The notes beneath the pieces were generated by a model. It saw only the letters and a program-made list of their open reading frames with translations. It made no database searches and was not told the DNA's origin. From the NCBI GenBank assembly GCA_016284295.1, contig JAEEOP010000006.1, positions 114,589 through 178,588 on the forward strand: a stretch of DNA of 64,000 bases, read 5' to 3'. The position numbers and the translations under genes are program-made. Origin of the DNA: Methanomassiliicoccaceae archaeon. GTDB lineage: Archaea > Thermoplasmatota > Thermoplasmata > Methanomassiliicoccales > Methanomethylophilaceae. This document shows, piece by piece, positions 57,265 to 64,000 of this stretch (within the stretch, counting starts at the first letter, position 1; each line of letters opens with the position of its first letter).

Positions 57265-59148
57265 TTGTCATTAGCGGATGTCCTAGCCGAGAACAAAGTG
57301 CCCATCGCAGCCATAGCGGTCTGCGTCGTGCTGGCGCTGATATCCACGCTCGATCCGGACTATGAACTGCTGGCCCTCGTCCCCGTGGTCATTTGCGGCA
57401 TACCGATCGCCAGAGAGGTCATCGAGGACTTCCGCGAGCTGAGGATCTCTGCGGAGACCCTCGTGATATCCGCGATAATAGGCTGTGTCATCCTCGGGGA
57501 ATACCTTGCGGCCGCCGAGATTGCCATCCTGATGTCCCTTGGAGGACTCCTGGAGGAGATGGTCGGCAGGACAGCCAGGTCCGGTCTGGAATCCCTCGGG
57601 TCCCTGAGGGTCCAGCACACGCATGTGATAGATGGGGAAGACATCACCGATGCACCTACCGATTCCGTCCGGATAGGTTCGAGGATCCGTGTCCTGCCCG
57701 GAGAGACGATACCCCTAGATGGTATAATCATCCAAGGCAGGTCCTCCCTGAACAAGATGGTGATAACCGGCGAATCCGTGCCCGTCGACGTCACCGTAGG
57801 GGACGAGGTAATGGCCGGTACCGGCAACCTCCAGGGTTCCCTTGACATAGAGGTCACCCGCACGGACGCCGATAGCACCGTGTCCCGCCTGGAGGAGCTC
57901 CTCAAGGACGCTTCCGCAGGCAAGAGCCGCATAGTGAACGCCGCCGACAAGTGGGCTAAATGGATCCTCCTGACCGCGGCGGTACTGACCGTGTCCGTAT
58001 ACATCCTCACGGGGGACGTCTACAGGGCGCTGACCATCATGGTGGTGTTCTGCCCCTGCGCATTCGTGCTGGCCACGCCCACCGGGGTCATGGCAACCGC
58101 GGGCAACATGGTGAGGAACGGGGTGCTCCTGAGGAACACCGATGCCATCGAGGGATTGGCGAGCGTAGATACCGTGCTCTTGGACAAGACCGGGACGCTG
58201 ACCGAAGGGAAAATAGTCTCCCGCGGATACACCGACGTCTCCTCCGGGATCCAGTCAGAGACCATGGAGGGCATGATGTCCGCTCTGGAATCCCGCTCCG
58301 AGCATCCGCTCGGAAGGGCCATCGCAATGGCCCGCACTCCCTGCGGCGACGTAGGGGATTTCTCCAGCATCTCCGGACAGGGAGTCAGGGGGATCGTCGA
58401 CGGGAAGGAGATGTTCATGGGCAACAGGACCCTCATGGAATCCTTCTGCAGGAACGGTCTGGAAGAGGTGCTGGCACAGACCCGCGGCATCCCGTCCACC
58501 GTAGTGTACGTAGGGCTGTCCGGATCCACGGTGGGATACGTCACGCTGGAGGACCGCATCAAGGACACGTCCGCATCCGCCGTGGACGAGCTCAGGTCGG
58601 AGGGCCTTAGGACGGTCATGATCACCGGGGATTCCTCCGCCGTAGGCAGGTCCGTCACCGAGGAGCTCGGATTGGACGACGTCGTCTGGGAGTGCCTCCC
58701 GGAGACCAAGCTCCGCTGCGTGGAGCATTTCGAGAAGGACGGCCACGTGTGCATGATAGGCGACGGAGTAAACGACGCACCATCCCTGAAGAGGGCGACT
58801 GTCGGCATATCCATGGGCACATTGGGCAACGACATAGCCGTGGAATCCTCCGACATAGTACTGATGAACGACGACCTGGGTACCGTCCCCGGACTGGTCA
58901 GACTGTGCAGACGTTCGGTCCTCACCATCCATACCGGACTCGCATTGGCCATGGGGATCAATATCGCAGGCGCGGCGCTGGCCGCGGTCGGGTGGCTAGA
59001 CCCGATCGCCGGTGCCGTTATGCACAACATGGGCTCCCTTGCGGTCATACTGCTCTCGTCCACCCTGCTATGGACGGACACTTGGACCGCGAGAGGCCAA
59101 CCAAAATTGGATAAACGCAGATACCCTGCGTTGGACCATGAGATTTGA
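57265..59148 (+). CDS. P1B-type copper/heavy-metal exporting ATPase
   Basis: About 627 residues without an N-terminal metal domain. Actuator TGES, transport motif FCPCAFVLATPTG, phosphorylation site DKTGTLTEG, HP motif in RSEHPLGRA, hinge GDGVNDAP, final helices with MHNMGSLAVILLSS. CPC plus ATPTG resembles copper ATPases, and the CsoR boxes argue for copper. The last-helix HN-MG motif is closer to other P1B classes, so specificity is not fully settled. TTG 57265 is chosen, seven bases after GGTGAT; GTG 57256 is possible. It overlaps the methyltransferase gene by 11 bases. Confidence 0.9.
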   Translation: MSLADVLAENKVPIAAIAVCVVLALISTLDPDYELLALVPVVICGIPIAREVIEDFRELRISAETLVISAIIGCVILGEYLAAAEIAILMSLGGLLEEMVGRTARSGLESLGSLRVQHTHVIDGEDITDAPTDSVRIGSRIRVLPGETIPLDGIIIQGRSSLNKMVITGESVPVDVTVGDEVMAGTGNLQGSLDIEVTRTDADSTVSRLEELLKDASAGKSRIVNAADKWAKWILLTAAVLTVSVYILTGDVYRALTIMVVFCPCAFVLATPTGVMATAGNMVRNGVLLRNTDAIEGLASVDTVLLDKTGTLTEGKIVSRGYTDVSSGIQSETMEGMMSALESRSEHPLGRAIAMARTPCGDVGDFSSISGQGVRGIVDGKEMFMGNRTLMESFCRNGLEEVLAQTRGIPSTVVYVGLSGSTVGYVTLEDRIKDTSASAVDELRSEGLRTVMITGDSSAVGRSVTEELGLDDVVWECLPETKLRCVEHFEKDGHVCMIGDGVNDAPSLKRATVGISMGTLGNDIAVESSDIVLMNDDLGTVPGLVRLCRRSVLTIHTGLALAMGINIAGAALAAVGWLDPIAGAVMHNMGSLAVILLSSTLLWTDTWTARGQPKLDKRRYPALDHEI

Positions 59149-59710
59149 CCCCGGCATCCAGATCCTCGTAGACCGCGACGTCTATCCGCCATCGGATGAC
59201 AGCATCCTGCTCATCGAATCGCTCGACGTGCACGAGGGGGAGAGGATCCTGGAGATCGGATGCGGTTCCGGGGTCGTATCGATCCACTGCGCCAAAAACG
59301 GATGCATCGTGACATCCGGGGACATCAATCCCTTGGCAGTCGATTTTACGAAGAGGAACGCAGAGATGAACGGGGTCGACATCGCAGTCTTTGAGACCGA
59401 TGTGTATTCCAACATCGAGGGGAGGTTCGATACCATCGTCTTCAACCTCCCGTATCTCCCTGTGGACGAGGAAGGGCTCCTCGCCAAGGCCTGGTCCGGA
59501 GGCCCCGACGGGCTCGGACCGCTACCGGAACTCCTGAAAGGGGCGCCTGACCACCTCCTCGAGAACGGAAGGGTGGTGGTGGTCGTCTCGTCCCTCATGG
59601 ACGGACATGCGCTGGAAGAGACACTGTCCGGCTATGACGTGAAGGATCTGGGCGAACTGAAACTCTTCTTCGAGAGGCTAAACGTGCTCGAGATCAGGGC
59701 CAGAACGTAA
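59138..59710 (+). CDS. HemK2/Mtq2-type glutamine methyltransferase
   Basis: 190 residues. SAM-dependent class I methyltransferase: motif I ILEIGCGSGVVS, acidic D in GDINPLAV, and the substrate motif NLPYLP in place of NPPY, characteristic of N5-glutamine methyltransferases. The short archaeal form modifies the GGQ motif of release factor aRF1. The N-terminus DVYPPSDDSILLIESL is typical of HemK2. Start ATG 59138 lies inside the end of the ATPase gene. Not obviously related to copper. Confidence 0.86.
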   Translation: MRFDPGIQILVDRDVYPPSDDSILLIESLDVHEGERILEIGCGSGVVSIHCAKNGCIVTSGDINPLAVDFTKRNAEMNGVDIAVFETDVYSNIEGRFDTIVFNLPYLPVDEEGLLAKAWSGGPDGLGPLPELLKGAPDHLLENGRVVVVVSSLMDGHALEETLSGYDVKDLGELKLFFERLNVLEIRART

Positions 59711-59735
59711 ATACTAGCTTTGTAAGAGCCGTCCG

Positions 59736-60623
59736 ATGAACAGGTATTCCGAGCATGCAGGTATCTTGGCCGCTCTCGCGGCCGGAGTGATCTGGGGTTT
59801 TCTCGGCCTGTTCGTGCGGACTTCGGACGAGATGGGAATTACACCCATACAGCTCACATGTCTGCGCTACATCCTCATAACGGTCGTCATCGGCTCTTAC
59901 ATCCTCATCACAAGACGCAGAGGATTGAGACTCGACCGCCGCGCCCTGGCGATAATACTCGTGATGGGCGTGATAGGAACCATTCTGAACTCGGTCACCT
60001 ACCTCGAATCCATGACGCTGATATCCCTGTCGCTGTCATCGGTCCTTCAGTACATAGCGCCGTTCTGCGTCATACTCATCTCGGCACCGCTGCTCCATGA
60101 GAGGATCACCAGGACGAAGGCCATCGCCGTCATCGGAGCGTTCATAGGATGCGTCCTGTGCACTGGGGTACTCACCGACCCGGGATCCCTGGACCCGTGG
60201 GGGATATTCCTCGCCGCACTCTCGGGATTATGCTTCAGCATCTACACCGTTGGCTCCAAGATGCTCTCGGTCCACGGCCTCAGCGTGTCCACCGTACTGT
60301 TCTACACATCCCTGATATGCTGCGTCGGGCTGGCCCCGTTCTGCGACCTGCCGTCCGCATTCGGGCTCATGGCCTCCTCCATGGAGGTGTTGCTCCTGGT
60401 CATCGGCATGGGCGTGTTCGTCACGCTCCTGCCTTTCGTGCTGTTCAATTACTCCCTGACCAAGATAGAAGCGGGGAAGGCCTCGATCCTGACCTACGCC
60501 GAACCGCTCACTGCCACCGTGATCGGACTGGTGATCTACAGCGAGGGTGTCAGGATAGATTCCGCCATAGGCATAGTACTAATCCTTCTGGCGCTCATCA
60601 TCGTGAACAGGAAGTCTCGATAA
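59736..60623 (+). CDS. EamA/DMT-superfamily transporter
   Basis: 295 residues with ten membrane helices in two EamA repeats. Repeat 1: AALAAGVIWGFLGLFVRT.., EamA motif LTCLRYILITVVIG and SVLQYIAPF. Repeat 2 starts near WGIFLAALSGLCFSIYTVGSKML and ends with EAGKASILTYAEPLTATVIGLVIYSEG. Drug/metabolite exporters of this type often move amino acids or nucleotides; the substrate is unknown. A GTAAATACTAGC box lies about 25 bases upstream. Confidence 0.92.
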   Translation: MNRYSEHAGILAALAAGVIWGFLGLFVRTSDEMGITPIQLTCLRYILITVVIGSYILITRRRGLRLDRRALAIILVMGVIGTILNSVTYLESMTLISLSLSSVLQYIAPFCVILISAPLLHERITRTKAIAVIGAFIGCVLCTGVLTDPGSLDPWGIFLAALSGLCFSIYTVGSKMLSVHGLSVSTVLFYTSLICCVGLAPFCDLPSAFGLMASSMEVLLLVIGMGVFVTLLPFVLFNYSLTKIEAGKASILTYAEPLTATVIGLVIYSEGVRIDSAIGIVLILLALIIVNRKSR

Positions 60624-60629
60624 GAGGCA

Positions 60630-62045
60630 TCATCCGATGCTCGGAGGCTCCTTCCTGCCGAACAATGTGCCGAGATCGAACAGCAGGATGCCGTTGTCGG
60701 AGGCGTACTCCTCCAGGTCCCCCTCGAACCCGTCGGATGAGAACAGCGCATAGATCGGATCGTCCACCTTCAGTCCCTCCGTCCTTCTCTGGAGGGTGTT
60801 CAGGACTCCGAATCCCATCGGCCTGGTGCTGTATTTGCATTCGCAGAGGACATTGCGCATCAGCCCGTTCCCATCCAGGACCTTGGCGACGATGTCGATG
60901 TCCGTGTACTCCGAATCTACGAGTCCCCACCATTTGCCGATCTCCTTCACGGGATACCTCTGCAGAAGGAAATCCCTGCAGAGGATCTCGAATCTCAGAC
61001 CGAGGAAGGAATCGATGTCGTGCTTCATAAGACCGTAGGTCCCCTCCCTGCTGCCCGACATGACCGGCTGCATCCTGACGACCACGCTGAAATGGAATGC
61101 TACGATCCCGTCCCTGATGTAATAGGTGGGCTTCTTGGGGGCGTTGAGCATCGGGTTCTGTCTGCCGATTATCTCCGTCTCCTCCAGCTGGTCGAGTATC
61201 TTCTTGCAGTACGAGCTGTCGATGCCCAGCTTCTCCGCTATCTCCTTCTGCCTCACCGATCCGCTGCATATGCATGACACGGCGGCTATGTGCATCTTGG
61301 CGTTCTCGATCTCGTTCCTTATGAACTCAGGACCGGCCTCGGCCATGTCGGCGGCCTCGAGGACATAGCGGGTCATTATGCACTCCTCGTATGTGCCGCG
61401 ATCCATCTTCTCCTGGTATCTGGGGATGCCTCCCACCGTCAGGAACACCGATGCCTGATCCCTCAGGGGCATGTCCCCGTGGAATGCGGTGCATACGCCG
61501 ATGTCCAGCGGCCTCACCACCAGACAGTTCCTGAATCTGCCGTACAAGGGACGGCTGGGCCCTTCGGTCTCCTTCCTCATGACCGTGGCCGCCGAACCGC
61601 AGATGATGACCATCGTGTCCGTGTGCTTTACGGACCTGTCCAGGAACCTCTGCACCACAGAGGCCGCCTCTGGCATCCATTCCAGCAGATACGGGAACTC
61701 GTCTATGACCAGTACGGTCTTCTCCTCGTTGCATATCTCGGATATGACCTCGAAGTACTCGGTCAGCGTTCGGTATTGCGGCAGATTCCTGTGCAGGAAC
61801 CTCGACAAAACAAGATTCAGGATCATGATGTTGTCAGGCCTGGAATACTCCACGAACTGCAAGTAGATGTGCCTCTTGCCCCGGCAGAACTCCTCTATGA
61901 CCGTCGATTTCCCAACACCTCTCCTGCCCAGGATGGAGCAGGTCTGGAGACCTTTCTTGGAGTACAGCTCCTCAAGGTAGGACAGTTCAGTCTCACGGCC
62001 TGCGATCATGATCCTCTCTATCATGTCGGAATATATATTCTTCAT
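60630..62045 (-). CDS. Archaeal AAA ATPase with DUF234 nuclease-like domain
   Basis: 471 residues. The N-terminal AAA/STAND-like module (residues 14-230) has Walker A ILGRRGVGKST, Walker B VLVIDEFPYLL and sensor ICGSAATVM. A winged helix follows (about 270-310, VRQKEIAEKLGIDSSYCKKILDQLEE), then a C-terminal DUF234 domain whose D-I-D-I-V-A ... E-C-K-Y residues match a PD-(D/E)XK nuclease core. This family is abundant in archaea, often multicopy, with no settled function. ATG 62045 or the in-frame ATG 62024 starts it. A long palindromic promoter region is directly upstream. Confidence 0.88.
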   Translation of the reverse strand: MKNIYSDMIERIMIAGRETELSYLEELYSKKGLQTCSILGRRGVGKSTVIEEFCRGKRHIYLQFVEYSRPDNIMILNLVLSRFLHRNLPQYRTLTEYFEVISEICNEEKTVLVIDEFPYLLEWMPEAASVVQRFLDRSVKHTDTMVIICGSAATVMRKETEGPSRPLYGRFRNCLVVRPLDIGVCTAFHGDMPLRDQASVFLTVGGIPRYQEKMDRGTYEECIMTRYVLEAADMAEAGPEFIRNEIENAKMHIAAVSCICSGSVRQKEIAEKLGIDSSYCKKILDQLEETEIIGRQNPMLNAPKKPTYYIRDGIVAFHFSVVVRMQPVMSGSREGTYGLMKHDIDSFLGLRFEILCRDFLLQRYPVKEIGKWWGLVDSEYTDIDIVAKVLDGNGLMRNVLCECKYSTRPMGFGVLNTLQRRTEGLKVDDPIYALFSSDGFEGDLEEYASDNGILLFDLGTLFGRKEPPSIG

Positions 62046-62046
62046 G

Positions 62047-62096
62047 TTTTGGAATTTTTATTCCAGAAAATTATTTCTGGAAAAGTTTTTCCAAAA
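62047..62096. promoter_or_regulatory. 50-bp imperfect palindrome with nested TTCCA/TGGAA repeats
   Basis: From TTTTGGAA to TTCCAAAA the sequence reads nearly the same on both strands. It holds three nested dyads: TGGAAT-N4-ATTCCA, CCAGAAA-N4-TTTCTGG and TGGAAAA-N2-TTTTCCA. It ends just before the AAA-DUF234 start, so it includes or overlaps its promoter. The remaining 62097-62207 shows no gene. Confidence 0.6.
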
Positions 62097-62207
62097 CTTA
62101 CCGAAAACAGCATGGGATGAGTAACTGGAAATGCTATGCCAGGCTGGCATCGATGATAAGAATCGAAAAGGATGGAAGGTCCCCGGAAGGCATCCGGGGA
62201 ATGGGTT

Positions 62208-64000
62208 TCAAAGGATCTTCTTGATGGCTTCGGTGAGGAGCTCGTTGGCCTGCTTACCGTCGATCTTTCCTCTCAGCGCTCCCATGACGGGGCCCATGAG
62301 TCCGCCGATCGCGGCCATGCCCTTCTCCTTCACGAAGTCGGAACGCTCGTTGACGATCTGCTCGATGATCTTCCTGGCCTCGTCGGAATCGACCGCCTCC
62401 AAGCCGAGCTTCTTGATCGCGTCCTCCGCCTTGGTGCCGACGGCCATCTCCCTTAGGAGCTTGGGCAGCGCCTCCTTCGCGAAGCGGTTCTGCTTGAGCA
62501 TACCGAGGACCTCGATAAGGTCGTCGTCCGTTATGGCGGTGGTGTCGATGCCGTCGTGCTGCATCTCGCTGTAGATGTTGAGGAATATCGTGGCGGCGAC
62601 GGATGCAAGGTCCTTGTTGCCCATGAGGATCCTCTCGAAGCTCTCGTCGTAGGATTCCCTGACCATCTGCCTGGCCTGCTGAGCGTTGATGCCGTAGTCC
62701 TTCACCAGACGCTCCTGGATCTGCTCCGGGAACTCCGGCATGTTGCCCCTAATCCTGCCCATCCTCTCGTCCGTGATGGTGATCGGGGGGACATCGGTCT
62801 CGGGATACATCCTGGCGGCTCCGGGGAGAGGCCTGGAGTACTTCGTGGTGCCGTCCGGGAGGGGGTCCCTGGTCTCCTCAGGTACTCCGATCAGACCCTG
62901 GTTGGCCCTGCCTACTGCAACTTCCAATGCTTCCTTCGCCCTCTTCTCCTTGGCGGCGCAGATGACGAACGCATCGTATTCAGCGGTCATGCCGAGGAAC
63001 TGCCTCAGGTCATCGACGTACTTCTGCTCGATTCCATAATTAGGGAGCTCGTCGGAATGGAATATCCCCTTGACGCCTTTGGTCCTGGCGTAGCCGGCCA
63101 TCTCTGATCCGAGCCTGAGGGTCTTGTTGTCTCCGTTCATGACTCCGGCGAAACCGGGGAGCCTGACCGCGATGACCTTTCCCTTGTCGTCCAATGCGCC
63201 TTTGATGACCTTCGATTCGCAGGTCTTGAATATATCCGTCACGTCCACCGGGTCGAACTCTACGGGCTTGGTGCCCCTGTCCTTGAGGATGTCCCTGACG
63301 CGGATGAGCATCTTCTGCCTGGCGACCTCGTTCCTGACGTAGTCGGGGATGAGCTTGAGGTCCCCTACGCCCTTCAGCTCGATACGCGCGCCGCCGGGGA
63401 TGGAGATGTTGAGGTCCTGACGGATGGTACCGAGACCTCTCTTGACCCTCCTGGTCGCCCTGAGCAGGGTACCGAGCCTGAAAGCGACCTCCATGACCTC
63501 CTCGGGCGTCCTCATGTCCGGACCCGTGGCCACCTCGATCAGAGGTATGCCGAGACGGTCGGTCCTCCAGAGGACCTCGCTGGTGTTCGCCTCGACCTTA
63601 CGGCTGGCGTCCTCCTCCAGACAGACGGAGAGGATGGAGATCTTCCTGTCGCCCACATCGACGGAACCGTCGGTGGCGATCAGCGCCGTCCTCTGGAAAC
63701 CGGATGTGTCCGATCCGTCGACGACGATCTTCCTCATGTAGTGTATCTCGTCGATGATGTTGGCTCCGAGCATCTCGGAGAACGTGAGCGCGATGTCCAT
63801 CGCATCGGGGTTGCACTCGTGGGGAGGCTCCTCGTCCAGCTCCACCAGGCATGACGATCCCTGGCAGCACTGGTACCTGTATCCCAGGTGCTTCTGGAAC
63901 TGCATAAGGGCGGCCCTATCTATCTCACCCATCTCGGATGTGGTAGGCCTCTGCCTCCTGTAGATCGCTCCGGTCCCCTCCTCGTGGAGGATGCTGTCGC
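62208..64000 (-). CDS. gatE: Glu-tRNA(Gln) amidotransferase subunit E (5' end off window)
   Basis: About 597 residues are visible. The frame is still open at the right edge (HEEGTGAIYRRQRPTTSE precedes the first internal methionine). GatDE converts Glu-tRNA(Gln) to Gln-tRNA(Gln) in archaea; GatE is the kinase/transamidase subunit. Visible parts are QCCQGSSCLVELDEEPPHECNPDA, DGSDTSGFQRTALIA, RRVKRGLGTIRQDLNISI, an AspRS-like insert, and the C-terminal GatB/YqeY domain (AAIGGLMGPVMGALRGKIDGKQANELL). The gatD partner is not in this window. Confidence 0.95.
   Translation of the reverse strand, partial: DSILHEEGTGAIYRRQRPTTSEMGEIDRAALMQFQKHLGYRYQCCQGSSCLVELDEEPPHECNPDAMDIALTFSEMLGANIIDEIHYMRKIVVDGSDTSGFQRTALIATDGSVDVGDRKISILSVCLEEDASRKVEANTSEVLWRTDRLGIPLIEVATGPDMRTPEEVMEVAFRLGTLLRATRRVKRGLGTIRQDLNISIPGGARIELKGVGDLKLIPDYVRNEVARQKMLIRVRDILKDRGTKPVEFDPVDVTDIFKTCESKVIKGALDDKGKVIAVRLPGFAGVMNGDNKTLRLGSEMAGYARTKGVKGIFHSDELPNYGIEQKYVDDLRQFLGMTAEYDAFVICAAKEKRAKEALEVAVGRANQGLIGVPEETRDPLPDGTTKYSRPLPGAARMYPETDVPPITITDERMGRIRGNMPEFPEQIQERLVKDYGINAQQARQMVRESYDESFERILMGNKDLASVAATIFLNIYSEMQHDGIDTTAITDDDLIEVLGMLKQNRFAKEALPKLLREMAVGTKAEDAIKKLGLEAVDSDEARKIIEQIVNERSDFVKEKGMAAIGGLMGPVMGALRGKIDGKQANELLTEAIKKIL

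Noticed and set aside
1..64000. CRISPR array, cas genes, insertion sequences or prophage
   Set aside because: No regularly spaced repeats, transposase, integrase or phage structural genes were found. The only mobile-like items are the RelBE modules.

Overview
The window looks like a chromosomal segment of a GC-rich (near 60 %) euryarchaeon, most likely a methylotrophic methanogen of the Methanomassiliicoccales (Methanomethylophilaceae-like). Direct signs of an archaeon are ribosomal protein S17e, GatE, the archaeal aromatic pathway (ADH synthase plus dehydroquinate synthase II, GHMP-type shikimate kinase), TATA-box promoters of the TTTAAATA type and archaeal-style tRNAs. TAG is almost unused as a stop codon: I found it in only one intact gene. 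That fits a lineage that decodes TAG as pyrrolysine. No methanogenesis gene lies in the window, so the order is an inference.

Layout. 1-5.4 kb: a tandem-fused amino-acid binding protein (cut by the left edge), a divergent stand-alone tryptophan synthase beta chain, a membrane-anchored transglutaminase-like protein and a small frameshifted membrane protein. 5.4-13.3 kb: a compact shikimate/aromatic cluster (chorismate mutase-prephenate dehydrogenase, aroA', aroB', fused aroD-aroE, aroK, aroA, aroC) with a convergent prephenate dehydratase-like gene. 13.1-16.9 kb: a GNAT acetyltransferase with an apparent frameshift, hybrid cluster protein facing an HxlR regulator, and a CYTH protein. 17-20 kb: metal-chelate ABC system A. 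20-23.5 kb: a collapsed ATPase gene, a DUF1015 protein, a winged-helix protein, a membrane protein and tRNA-Pro. 23.5-31.8 kb: a nickel/cobalt-flavoured block (PRTase-like, CooT, CooC and DUF4198 genes, ABC system B, a chelatase-like protein, MATE). 31.8-34.5 kb: Zn/Cd-type P-ATPase, HMA protein and ArsR. 34.5-38.6 kb: ABC system C, with divergent permease-ATPase and binding-protein units. 38.8-46.2 kb: toxin-antitoxin modules, RqcH/NFACT, tRNA-Arg, S17e and a traB-thyX-msrA operon. 46.3-51.7 kb: ABC system D, a second MATE and a small membrane protein. 51.7-64 kb: serB, an acyl-CoA ligase, an acyltransferase/zinc-finger/MBL operon, a copper locus (HMA, CsoR, P-ATPase), a methyltransferase, an EamA transporter, an AAA-DUF234 ATPase and gatE (cut by the right edge).

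The strongest theme is metal acquisition and homeostasis. Four FecCD-type importers, two P1B ATPases, two HMA carriers and two MATE exporters fall within 42 kb. A 17-bp dyad, TTGGAT-N5-ATCCAA, recurs upstream of systems A, C (both directions) and D. Variants precede a MATE gene and a small membrane protein. System B lacks the dyad and sits beside CooC/CooT/DUF4198, so it may belong to a nickel or cobalt circuit instead. The binding proteins of B, C and D each carry a dockerin-like paired calcium-loop module between the membrane anchor and the ligand-binding domain, an arrangement that deserves attention.
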